Below are positions 52,717-63,100 of a stretch of DNA of 64,000 nt, in pieces (position 1 is the stretch's first letter; the number at the start of each line of letters is the position of its first letter). The notes under the pieces were generated by a model that was not told the origin of the DNA, did not search any database, and saw only the letters and a program-made list of their open reading frames with translations. Both the position numbers and the translations under genes were made by a program. Location of the stretch: positions 248,001 to 312,000 of the IMG/VR virus record IMGVR_UViG_3300028920_000022; one strand, written 5' to 3'. The stretch comes from a virus.

Positions 52717-54795
52717 ATGCCCTGTAATCCACATGATAACACATTAAATCCTATAGTGAGTCCAGGAATTGCTATTCCGGGATTACCAGGGCTACCCACA
52801 TCTCCTGTACAACTACCAGATTTTGAGTTTCCAGAAGGGTTTCCGGAGGATCTTTTAGATCTTATCAATCGGCTGCAAGCGCTGTTTCCCAGCGGTATTT
52901 TTAAACCTAATCTGGATGACGCCATACATACTGTACTGACAGCCTTAGCCAGCTTATTTAACCAAATAGCCCCCTATCTTTCTTTCTATCATTTCATCAT
53001 GGCGCTGTTAAATATGGTGTTATGTATTATTGAAGTATTATGTTCATTTTATAATGTAAGGAAAACATTACGGGCATTAAAGAGATTATTTAAAGTATGT
53101 TTGCCAAACTTTTTAGCTATGTTCCCCTGGGCAGCGCTATTAGCAATGATATTAGCTTTGTTGCTGCTAATCTTGGCTTTAATTCAATATATAATTGAAA
53201 AGCTTCTTGCTTTGATAGAGGATTTATTGCGTAACATTAGGGCGCTGGGGTCCGCTATTACGTTAAATGACGATGACGCCCAAGAGGCTATTGCTATCAA
53301 GATTGCCTCACTATTGTGTTTAATCGAGGGGTTATTTTCCGTTTTTGCAGCATTGGCGGCTATTTTTGCTATAATTAACTCTTTAGCGGCAATGGCAGGG
53401 TTTGATGTTTGTGGCGATGACAACAGTATTTTGGGCAATATTACTTGTTGTGATGATGAAGTTTGCCCACCATTTGTAGACGATCATCCTGATGCGGTCA
53501 TTTCCGACACAAATGGTATGTTAATATATTACAATCACATTTCGCCAGGATTTGATGCTACTGATAATTTTAGTAGAGCAGAGTCATGGCAATTTGTAAA
53601 CAATAATAATTCTAGTTACCCACTTAAGGACATTATTACAAGTTATGGGGCGGACGATTTTTGGCCAGAAGGCAAGACATATAATGGACAATCATCATTA
53701 ACCAAGGTTCCATATACTGTTGATTTTACCATTCCCAACTTTGACCCCTCTTTCTTCCACCCTTCGGATCATGGCGGAGCAAGAAACTTTATTGTACAGA
53801 ATGCAGTAGTTTCGATTCGTCCATATATTGGAACCTATGATGAGTTAAATGATATTGAGTATGGAAATTCGGATGGAACTTTTAAACTTCTTGGCGGCAT
53901 AGTTTATGATGGTGAGGTCGGAAATACATATTATGTCAATAACAAAGCTGCCACATTAGAAACATTCATACACAAAGCTGGCACTTATGATGGAGAAGCC
54001 CCCGATCATGATGATGGATATTATTTCCAAGGATTACATTTCGATTGGAAATTTAGTCACGAAGTGTTAGCAGACAACCGACTAATTACTATAGGTTGCA
54101 TTCCAGATTTGAAATACGAGAGAGCAGCTTTAGCTGCCAGGTATGCTGATAAACGTCCGGTTCTTGAACAAGTGCCAGCATTAGCGGACGGAAACATCAT
54201 TCCGGATTATTCTAAATTGCAGGCGTGTGCTGATGCAGCCATGGCTACTTTGAGACAAGATGTTTCTGAGGATAATATAGAAGCCTATAGAACCGCTGTG
54301 TTGGCGTGTTTGGATGATGCGCAAACGCAAACCGAACAGTCATATAAAAACATTTTAACTGTAGCGGTAAATGTTTTTGAAAGCACCGTTGCGATAGATC
54401 CCGAAGTACAATTTGTAACTCGCCCTATTACGGTAACAGTTGTACTTAAGGACGTAAATGGTGGTTCAGTAGCAGCAAATGTTCCTGCTAGTGTACAAAG
54501 TGACATTGCCGACTTGATAGAGGGAAGTGTTACTTTCGGAGAAATAAGCGATTTTACATATGATGGCTATGTGAATTTTACTGCAGAAATTACTAGCGAA
54601 GTAGGTGGGGACGGCGTATTGACTGTATCCTTCAATAACAATGAATTTCAGAACGTATTAAATTTGAACAATGATAATCCAACTTCGTTTGAAACGAATT
54701 CATTGAGCTATACGTTTGTTGGAATTGGAACGGTGGGTCAGGAAGATCAGAAGGAGCGTCGTGATGCGACTGATATTGCGAGGAACGAGTCATGA
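52717..54795 (+). CDS. Baseplate-region protein with hydrophobic helices
   Basis: 692 residues, GGAG ribosome site. After a Pro-rich start, four or more hydrophobic segments lie between residues ~80 and ~235 (HFIMALLNMVLCIIEVLC, FLAMFPWAALLAMILALLLLILALIQYI, LCLIEGLFSVFAALAAIFAIINSLAAMAG). A Cys cluster follows (CGDDNSILGNITCCDDEVC), then a soluble C-terminal part with beta-sandwich style and helices. Such segments in a baseplate gene may insert into the host envelope during ejection. Two Asp-Gly-Tyr copies. Confidence 0.6.
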   Translation: MPCNPHDNTLNPIVSPGIAIPGLPGLPTSPVQLPDFEFPEGFPEDLLDLINRLQALFPSGIFKPNLDDAIHTVLTALASLFNQIAPYLSFYHFIMALLNMVLCIIEVLCSFYNVRKTLRALKRLFKVCLPNFLAMFPWAALLAMILALLLLILALIQYIIEKLLALIEDLLRNIRALGSAITLNDDDAQEAIAIKIASLLCLIEGLFSVFAALAAIFAIINSLAAMAGFDVCGDDNSILGNITCCDDEVCPPFVDDHPDAVISDTNGMLIYYNHISPGFDATDNFSRAESWQFVNNNNSSYPLKDIITSYGADDFWPEGKTYNGQSSLTKVPYTVDFTIPNFDPSFFHPSDHGGARNFIVQNAVVSIRPYIGTYDELNDIEYGNSDGTFKLLGGIVYDGEVGNTYYVNNKAATLETFIHKAGTYDGEAPDHDDGYYFQGLHFDWKFSHEVLADNRLITIGCIPDLKYERAALAARYADKRPVLEQVPALADGNIIPDYSKLQACADAAMATLRQDVSEDNIEAYRTAVLACLDDAQTQTEQSYKNILTVAVNVFESTVAIDPEVQFVTRPITVTVVLKDVNGGSVAANVPASVQSDIADLIEGSVTFGEISDFTYDGYVNFTAEITSEVGGDGVLTVSFNNNEFQNVLNLNNDNPTSFETNSLSYTFVGIGTVGQEDQKERRDATDIARNES

Positions 54796-56480
54796 CAATT
54801 GTGGTAAGTGAATATAATCCGGAAACTACTGACGACATATATGCGGTTAATACGGATATCAATGAGCTTTATATTAAAATAATAAAGAAAATTGATATGG
54901 TTAGGAGTTCAACCAATATTGCGGCAGGGTTAGGAATTACTGCTAACCAAATAAGAACGGGACAAAATGATGTAGAAACTTCTGTAAAGCGATTTGATAC
55001 GGATCAGCGGGCAAACCCAATTCGTTTTATGGAGAGCCGAGCCCATGCTTTTTTTAGGGTTATGGGTTTTCCAACAGCCGCCAATGATGGCTCCTTTTAT
55101 TCTTCTGGACATAATCCCAGAAGCTCTAGAAGTCTGGTTCTAAATAGTGTTGATGAAAAGCTACTCGCCAATGATGCGTTAATAAGGCTTTTATTAAAGC
55201 GAGAGACAGATCCAAACGATCGCCGCAAGATTTTTGCAAATCAAGATATTAATGCAACAGCTTATGCGCTCGCAATGGTATATCCGATACCATTTGATTT
55301 GATAGATCCGGATAGCGACGATCCGTTTTTTGCGGACCCTCAAGCAATTGATCTTCAGTCAAGAGGCTTTGCGATGACAAAGTATGCTAGCAATGTGGCG
55401 AAGCAGTCCATTTCTTTGCCAGGATCTTTGGATATAGCGGCTTTTCCTAGCCATATTTTAAAACCATTTATTGTTAGTCCGGTAGAAAAAGCTTTACCAT
55501 CAGATAAACGTGTGGCAGCGCCGTTTATGCCATCAGATAACGATCTGGTAGTTGATGGTGCCAAGCCGCCCATTCTGAGACCAGCAATAGAGTATATTAT
55601 CAGGCGACGTTTACTGGCAGCCACAGCAGTAGATAATAATTTTATTGGCAATGTGCAGTTGTTATTACTGAACCCAGATACCACTCAAACTACAGAAGAG
55701 ATTAAGAATGCCGTATTAGCGCTTTCCGGGGCAGAGAATATTGGTTCCGTATCTCCCGAGTTTATTGATTTGATTAGGAATGTGACCAAAGATCAGGTTG
55801 ACACTATTAACAAGTTTGTCAGAGAGATCAAAGGATTAGTTGCGCGGCTAAACAGTGCTGTAAATGATATTAATAAGGTTACGCAGACAATAGTATGGCA
55901 ACCTATACCAAACCAAGAAGGACCGGAATTTGGTGGTGTTTCACGGTATGGTGGAGACGGATCTGCCACTTCTGTCATTACTCAACAAATAGCGATGTTA
56001 AAATTATTTCAGATGGCACAGCAATCAAATGATCTAGGTTCTGATGATTATGCCTTGGTTTGGTCTGTGGATACGGAAGAAAATTATGATGAACAAATAG
56101 CTAATTTGGAAAGACAACGTGAGGCTCTAGGGTCCAGAGCTATGGGTAAATTAAAGGAAATAGAGGTTATAACCGGAGAGGTGAGTGGACTGGGGCTAAT
56201 AGACGTTTTGGCTGTTCACACTGCATTATGGGCCATAGATATAGATACTTTACTAGGCTTTTTGGACGCTGATGCTTTTGATCGGCTTTATAATTTCAAC
56301 AAAGAGCTTAGAGCTTCTGAAGCAGTCAGCCGAAGAAAAACGAGCAGGAGCACACCTTCAATGATAGATACGCTTAAGGTTTTTGAGCGACAGGTTGTAA
56401 ATGTATTGTCATTTGCGCAGAATGAGCGTGAAAGGAATAAGAAGAATCCCCGCCAGCTTCCCAGCAGCGACATTAGGTAA
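54792..56480 (+). CDS. Baseplate-region protein, unknown
   Basis: 562 residues, ATGA overlap with the previous gene. It is mostly helical, with a conserved-looking central part (RVAAPFMPSDNDLVVDGAKPPILRPAIEYIIRRRLLA) and a C-terminal coiled-coil-like region (NYDEQIANLERQREALGSRAMGKLKEIEV). No signal peptide or membrane segment. Located between the hydrophobic protein and the gp25-like wedge; a baseplate component by position only. Confidence 0.6.
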   Translation: MTIVVSEYNPETTDDIYAVNTDINELYIKIIKKIDMVRSSTNIAAGLGITANQIRTGQNDVETSVKRFDTDQRANPIRFMESRAHAFFRVMGFPTAANDGSFYSSGHNPRSSRSLVLNSVDEKLLANDALIRLLLKRETDPNDRRKIFANQDINATAYALAMVYPIPFDLIDPDSDDPFFADPQAIDLQSRGFAMTKYASNVAKQSISLPGSLDIAAFPSHILKPFIVSPVEKALPSDKRVAAPFMPSDNDLVVDGAKPPILRPAIEYIIRRRLLAATAVDNNFIGNVQLLLLNPDTTQTTEEIKNAVLALSGAENIGSVSPEFIDLIRNVTKDQVDTINKFVREIKGLVARLNSAVNDINKVTQTIVWQPIPNQEGPEFGGVSRYGGDGSATSVITQQIAMLKLFQMAQQSNDLGSDDYALVWSVDTEENYDEQIANLERQREALGSRAMGKLKEIEVITGEVSGLGLIDVLAVHTALWAIDIDTLLGFLDADAFDRLYNFNKELRASEAVSRRKTSRSTPSMIDTLKVFERQVVNVLSFAQNERERNKKNPRQLPSSDIR

Positions 56481-56483
56481 ATT

Positions 56484-56915
56484 ATGTCTTTTGATTTTAA
56501 ATTAATTGAGGGAGATTTAGTAATAGGCACTAATGGAGATCTTGATACTGTAGAAAATACAGACAAACTAATCCAAGATATTTTAAAAATGTTATTAACC
56601 CCAACCGGGGCAAATATCTTTTTCCCTTGGTATGGATCTTTGCTTTCTTCAGCGATAATTGGTTCTCCTATGGAAGATGAGTTTATCGAAACAGCAGCAA
56701 CCATACAAATCACCACCGCATTGCAAACTTTACAGACCCTACAAAGGGAGCAAATGGCTTCTTTTCAAAAGGTTACTCCCAGCGAACTGTTAGCCGCTAT
56801 CAAGGAAGTTGCGGTTGAGAGATCTCAGGTGGATCCAACCTATTATGCTATTTCTGTAAGAATACTAACTAAGGATTTGAAAACTGCTGTTGCAAGCTTT
56901 AATGTTACTTTATAA
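56484..56915 (+). CDS. Baseplate wedge protein, gp25-like
   Basis: 143 residues, close to the T4 gp25 size (132). The gp25/GPW family layout is visible: LIEGDLVIGTNGDLDTVENTDKLIQDILKMLLTPTGANIFFPWYGSLLSSAIIG, ITTALQTLQTLQREQM, and a C-terminal SVRILTKDLKTAVASFNVTL strand. It joins the wedge and sheath in contractile injection systems. Directly precedes the baseplate J-like gene, the conserved order. Confidence 0.8.
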   Translation: MSFDFKLIEGDLVIGTNGDLDTVENTDKLIQDILKMLLTPTGANIFFPWYGSLLSSAIIGSPMEDEFIETAATIQITTALQTLQTLQREQMASFQKVTPSELLAAIKEVAVERSQVDPTYYAISVRILTKDLKTAVASFNVTL

Positions 56916-56924
56916 AGGTTATAA

Positions 56925-59900
56925 ATGGCAACCATTAGAACACAAAATGAGATAGTTTTAAGCTTGTTGGAATTTTTCAACAATGCACAACCATCTCTGG
57001 ACACAAAGCCGGGGCAGGTATCCCGTGATGTTTTGGTAGATGGTTTGGCGGTTCAGCTATCTCGATTATATGAGGAATTACAGAGAAACGCAGCATTATC
57101 TTCGTTACGTTTAGCTTTGGGGTCCGATTTAGATCGATTAGCTTCAAACTATGGTGCTGTTAGGCAGCGTGGCACCAAATCTTCTGGTCCTGTTTTATTA
57201 ACGTTTGATGAAATTGTTGCAGATATTGGAATCAATGCTGGGGACATAGTAACTGCCAGAAACGGTGCTACTTTTGTGGTTCTTTCTAATACAGTAGTTA
57301 ATCCTGTGTTTCTTAATTCTTATAGAGCGACTGCTACCAGAAATAGGGCAGATTTAGACTTAGCCGGGATTACTGATGAATTTGCTGTACAGGTACAAGT
57401 AGAAGCTTCTGCTACTGGCGTTCAAGGGAACGTTTCCAAATATTCTATCGCATCTACCGAAATAGCCGGAGTTTCACACGTGGTTAACGTTTCTCCTTTT
57501 GGTGGAGGATCTGCACCAGAAGATGATGCCACATTTAGAAGTCGTGTTTTGGCAATATTTAGTGGGGCGAACACAGGAACGGCTCTTGGTTATCGCAATG
57601 CTGTTTTGTCCGATCCTGCGGTTTTGGATGCAATTGTAATACAGCCTGGCGATACACTTATGACCCGCGATGGCACCCAAGTAAGCACAGATAGTAATGG
57701 TGATTATATTATCATTTCCGAGGGAACCGGAGGCAAAGTTGATGTGTATGTGTATGGAACTAGGTTGCTGGAGGTTTTTGATAGTTTTGTATATAACGAT
57801 TTAAGCAACACAGATGATCCAACCAATACCGCTAATGATTTTGTGTTGGGGCAAATCGATGGCGATGAAACGAAAACCGTTACTCAGCGCCGATTAGACA
57901 ACTTGGAGACTGGTATTTTACCTGCCCAACCCGCTAACAACATTGTTTCTGTAACCGGATCTATTAGTGGTGGCAATTTTGCCGCAAAAACCGTGGATAG
58001 TTTGGGGCGAGTTTCTGGGAACTACGAATTAGTGGTGGATACTGGGGTATATGGCGGAAGCCCCTGGGGTTTTGATAAATTACATTGGGTTTCTGCTTAC
58101 ATTGCAGATTATCCAGAAGATATTACTAAAGGGTCTTTTAATGGACAGGACTCTTTATCTTTTCCTGATACTTTAGAAATTACCTCAATTACCCAAAATA
58201 TCAGCGTAGTTAATGAGAACAGCACAGTATCACGATCAGATCGCTCCAGTATTCAATTAAAACATTATCCAATTACCAACGTTACCAGGGTTTTTAACTC
58301 TACTACTGGCGAACGTTATGTTATTCAATCTCAGAATCCAGATGGCACCGGATCTATTAACACTAATGGTCGTATTGTAATAAGTGGCAGCAGTTTGCCG
58401 GCAGTAAGTGACACATTACAGGTTGATTATACTTGGATATTTGATTATGATCCTTGGTGGGATTATGATAATCATTTAACCATTCGTAACCCAAGAAGTG
58501 TTAATGATAGTATAGATTGGGGTTATTCGAACGCAGTAAGAAGGGAGCAGGCTACACTTACAGCTTCCGGTTCTTCGTTGGTAGCTACGGTTACGCATCC
58601 AATTTCTACGGTTATTAGTGTAAATGTTTTTGAGGAAGAAAACTCTACAGTAACACTTTCTTCGGGAAGTTTGGCAGTAGTTGTTAGTCAGACGGTTAGC
58701 AACGTAGTAAGTATAGTTAAAACAGCAAATGGTGCTGAAATTTGGAACACCAGCGATGACGACGGGTCTTTTAGCGGTTATACCATATTTTTACCAACAG
58801 ACACATCAGCGGCATATAGCAATGCGGTTACTGTGGTTTATAACGCAGTAGATGTCTATAATGTTGATGGATATGAGGGAAGTTTTAATAGTAACCAAAT
58901 CAACATTGTACCATCAACTACCGCTGTAGCGGGAGAATTGGTCGAAGTAAATTATTTAGCTAATATCAGCACTTTGTTACCCGCCACCACTCTTTCTTCA
59001 TTACCAGCCATTAGAAACGGTAATGGCTTTGATACCACCACTTCTACAGGCGTTGGGAATCAACCAACTTCTCATTTGTTTAGTTCAGGTAGTATTATCC
59101 AAAATTTGCGACAGGCACCTAGCCGTTTAACCTTGTCGGTTGCTGGCAACATTTCTGCCGGTATATTTACGATTACTGGCACGACAATGGTGGGTGTATT
59201 TGATGCTGTATATACTGTTGGGTTAGCTGGGCTGAAACTGGATTTGAGTGCAGCCATACGTTCTGCGTTAGGGCTGACTTCATCTGGATCTATTCCTAGT
59301 AATTTGAAACTTGCTAGAGTAACCAGCGTAGAAAAGGTGGAGGCGACGGTTAATCTTGATGTTTTGAGCGTTTTGGCTACATATGATACGCTTGGATGTG
59401 CATTGAAGGATAATAGTTTTGTTAAGGACGAGGCTATTCTTGATACCAGCTTGACAGTTACTGAATTTACGTTACCTAGTACAGCAGATAACATTACCAA
59501 CACGCCAGCTGTTGGAGACCGTTTGAGGGTAACTTTCTATTATGTTCTAACCTCAGATACTGAAAATGTTTCATTTAGTCGTAGCGGCACCCAGAGCACC
59601 GAGAAGATATTTGCGATTGTAGATACCTTGGCAATTTCCAGCGGGTTTACTTCCACCATATCTCAAAGCGCTACCTTAACTGTTACCAACAAGAACCAAC
59701 CTACTCAAGGATCTCGTTATAAAGCGTATTATAATTATACTGCACCAAAACCTAATGAAAGAATTACTATTAGGTATAACTATAATAAACTAATTGGCGA
59801 TTCTACATTAAATATAGAAAACACCAGACCAATTACTGCAGATGTATTAGCAAAGGCAGCATTCCAGGTGTTGGTTGATGTTACGATGAATATTGTAGTT

Positions 59901-60164
59901 ACTTCTGAATTTTCCAATAACTCTGAAATAGTCAGGCAAAACGTTCAAGATGCGGTGACAGCAGCGCTTACTGCCAGTGAATTAGGAACTACGGTAGATT
60001 CTTCAGACTTGGTAGTTGTTGCCCAGCAGGTGGAGGGCGTAGATAGAGCGAGGATTTTATTCTTTAATTTAGCTGATGAGGCGGGCACGGTATTGAGTAT
60101 TACCGCCAGAAGTAATGAATTTTTGGTAGCAAACACTGTGACAATAGCGTTGGAAACTAGATAA
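56925..60164 (+). CDS. Baseplate wedge protein, J-like (gp6-type)
   Basis: 1079 residues. The N-terminus (EIVLSLLEFFNNAQPSLDTKPGQVSRDVLVDGLAVQLSRLYEELQRNAALSSL) and ASNYGAVRQRGTKSSGPVLLTFDE and DATFRSRVLAIF match the baseplate J-like family (Pfam PF04865 style), which forms the wedge ring. Several inserted beta domains make it much longer than the usual ~400-500 residues, and the C-terminal EFSNNSEIVRQNVQDAVTAALTASELGTTVDSSDLVVVAQQVEGVDRARI is the family's usual end. One Asp-Gly-Tyr copy (VDGYEG). Overlaps the next start by one base. Confidence 0.75.
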   Translation: MATIRTQNEIVLSLLEFFNNAQPSLDTKPGQVSRDVLVDGLAVQLSRLYEELQRNAALSSLRLALGSDLDRLASNYGAVRQRGTKSSGPVLLTFDEIVADIGINAGDIVTARNGATFVVLSNTVVNPVFLNSYRATATRNRADLDLAGITDEFAVQVQVEASATGVQGNVSKYSIASTEIAGVSHVVNVSPFGGGSAPEDDATFRSRVLAIFSGANTGTALGYRNAVLSDPAVLDAIVIQPGDTLMTRDGTQVSTDSNGDYIIISEGTGGKVDVYVYGTRLLEVFDSFVYNDLSNTDDPTNTANDFVLGQIDGDETKTVTQRRLDNLETGILPAQPANNIVSVTGSISGGNFAAKTVDSLGRVSGNYELVVDTGVYGGSPWGFDKLHWVSAYIADYPEDITKGSFNGQDSLSFPDTLEITSITQNISVVNENSTVSRSDRSSIQLKHYPITNVTRVFNSTTGERYVIQSQNPDGTGSINTNGRIVISGSSLPAVSDTLQVDYTWIFDYDPWWDYDNHLTIRNPRSVNDSIDWGYSNAVRREQATLTASGSSLVATVTHPISTVISVNVFEEENSTVTLSSGSLAVVVSQTVSNVVSIVKTANGAEIWNTSDDDGSFSGYTIFLPTDTSAAYSNAVTVVYNAVDVYNVDGYEGSFNSNQINIVPSTTAVAGELVEVNYLANISTLLPATTLSSLPAIRNGNGFDTTTSTGVGNQPTSHLFSSGSIIQNLRQAPSRLTLSVAGNISAGIFTITGTTMVGVFDAVYTVGLAGLKLDLSAAIRSALGLTSSGSIPSNLKLARVTSVEKVEATVNLDVLSVLATYDTLGCALKDNSFVKDEAILDTSLTVTEFTLPSTADNITNTPAVGDRLRVTFYYVLTSDTENVSFSRSGTQSTEKIFAIVDTLAISSGFTSTISQSATLTVTNKNQPTQGSRYKAYYNYTAPKPNERITIRYNYNKLIGDSTLNIENTRPITADVLAKAAFQVLVDVTMNIVVTSEFSNNSEIVRQNVQDAVTAALTASELGTTVDSSDLVVVAQQVEGVDRARILFFNLADEAGTVLSITARSNEFLVANTVTIALETR

Positions 60165-63100
60165 TGGCAAATCTGCGTATAACTAGAATTCGGGTAGTTG
60201 ATAGCACGTCAATACGGGCGCAATTTACTCACAATTTGGACACGACATTAAACGAATCCAATGTTAGTATTACTGCAGTTACACCAGGAATTCCAGCATT
60301 ACAGGTAGCGGAGGCATCGGTTGCCGGTGATATCATGTACATTCAAACGTATCCCATGACACCGTATGCCCAATATGATGTGGAATTTCAATCTACTAGC
60401 ACAAAACGGTTTAAATCTGAAGATGGACAAAATTATTTATTTGAAGATGGACGTACTAACGTTAAACGAGTAATTGGAGCCGAAGATCCAGCTAATCCAA
60501 TTACTAAGACTTTAAAGAAATATTTAGATAGCAGCGTTTATAACATTAACAATGGAACTTTAATTAATGATATTATCAACTCACAAGGCAATAATGTTAG
60601 CCGGGCGTTGTATGATGTTCGTCAAGCCAGTAGTGACAACTATTTAGAAGTTACAGTTACTGACGAAAGGAAAGTAAGGGGATCTGGTCCTTGGGATCGT
60701 TTAAACGAAGAAGGCGCTTTTGAAATTCTTCGGGTTGGCAAGACCACAACTAACGCAACTTTGGAAGGTAGCATTACATATACTTCGTTTCCATCGGATC
60801 CGATTTCGTTGCAACAAACCAACATAACTAATGAGCGTTTAACAGCCGGAACTGGTGATTCAACCTTTAACGATCTTATATTAACAGTTGCTTATTCTCC
60901 AATAATAAAACTGGACAGTTTACGAGTGTTGTATCAAGCTGGTGGCTCAGACACTTATGATATACGTACTTACGGATATCAGATAAAGACGCCTCGTTAT
61001 GATGCAAGTTACGCTTCAACACTCGCAACATTAGCCAACAACCAAATAAAGTTAAGCGATAGAATTTTGGAGAGCGATTCTACTTTTGTTCCACCAGCAG
61101 CTGGGGACACTATAGTTATTAGTTATAAATATAAGAGTTTGGGTAAAATCATTGATCCAGACAGTGTTACTGTTACTCAGGTATTAACTTCCACCAGAGA
61201 GGTCACTCCTCCAATTATTACAGATTTTTATTTAGATTACGCACCAATAGTAACTGCTGACGATCAAACTCCAACCAGTGGTGGGGTGACGTTTTTGGAT
61301 CCACTTTCTAATCCACCATTTTCTGATACACCTGCGGCATTTAATAGGGAAATTCCTTATCGTACTGATGGGTTGCCCCAATCTACTGGAGAATATAGTA
61401 TCGATTATACATCGGGCAGGGTGGTGGTTTATGGTGAAACGACCAATGATGGTACCGGAAACTTCCCTCCCGTTGCCACCTACAACTATCGAAAAACATA
61501 TAGTTCCCGACTAGACTATACCTATAATCCTGAAACGTATGAATTAGTTGCTTCTCCGTTGCGTGATTTAGCTACAGAAAACGCCAGCATTTCGTTTGAT
61601 TATGAATATACTTTGGTGCCAGATCAAGATTTCGTTGCCCAGGTTCATACAGAATCTATAGATGAAAGAATAGATAATAGACTTTCTACTTTAGGATCTC
61701 TATACGTAGAACACACACCTATAACGAACGTATTTCGTGTATATAACGAAACTAGTGCTGAACTGTATACGGTAGTTAGGTTTAATGATAATACGGTATT
61801 TTTCTCATATAGAACCCCTCCTAGAATAAACTCAGTAACGCGAGAAAGAGCATCATTTACCGATGTTTTGCATGAAGTTCTTTTGGTTAATACTGAATTT
61901 ACCAATGCATTGAGTACTCGGGTTTTTAAATTAAACTTAGAAAACGATAACATCATTGCCAACACCGAAGACGCAATTGGGTCAAGTTATAATTCTAGCG
62001 TTTCGTTCAGCCGCACAGATATTTTTGGAACTGAGCTATATTACGACAGTCAAATTTTGACAGCAACAGCTAACACAAATAGATTATTGGTTGGGCAATA
62101 TCAGATAGATTATCGCAATGGAATAGTTTATGTTGGTGTAAGTGCTAGCCAAGATTTGGATTTGGGAACCATTAATTATAAAAACGGTGTAATAAGACCG
62201 GAAAACCAGCACGTCACTGCTGTTTCTGAAGTTTATTATAGTATTAGCAACATTACCGGTATAGCAGAACGTTTAGAATATGACAGTTTTGCAGATCAAG
62301 CTATTACACCTAGTGACTATGATGTTACTGATGAGCGATTTTTGAATGAAGACACTACATTACCATATATTAACAGTGCTGGTCAAATCACAGTTTCTGA
62401 TGATATCAAAGCTGTGCGCGGAGTATATGACGCTTATGACTTGAATAATCATGCTGAGGTAACTAATTTTGCTGTTGGAGCTACGGTTTCTTCAAACGTT
62501 ATTACGCTGGACTCTGCCGGCGTAGAAAAAACAGAAAATTATACAATTAGTGCTGGCGGAACCGTGGTTGTTGATACTATTACTGCTGGCGCAGCTATTG
62601 TGGGTGTGACGAGCGTTCTAAGACTTGCTGATAATGTAGAGTTGTGGGACAATGGCGGAGTATTTAACTCATACACGATTACCTTGTCTGGCGCCGGCAC
62701 TCCTGTTGTCGGGCAAGCAGTAAGAGTTATTTATAATGTACAATTAAATGGTGGTGCAACCCCGGTGGTTGATTACAACCGTGGGGATTATTTTATTGAT
62801 TATGAATATTTGGCGGATGAAATACTGGTAAGTTACGAATATGGTGATAATAAGATAGATTTTCGTAGTAGCTTAGCAATAGATGAAGGAGAAACTTACT
62901 ACGTTACTTATAGTATCGGGGCGTTGCGTAATTCTTTATTGAGCAATTTTGGTAGTTTGGTGGATGTTCCTATTCTGAATACATTTGATGTTTCTTTGGA
63001 TAGAGAAATTTATCGTGATGCATTACAAGCGGCTTTACAGTCGTTTACCAAAGGTCCCACACTACCCGCCATTAGCCTGTTGGTTTCTCAGATTACCAAA

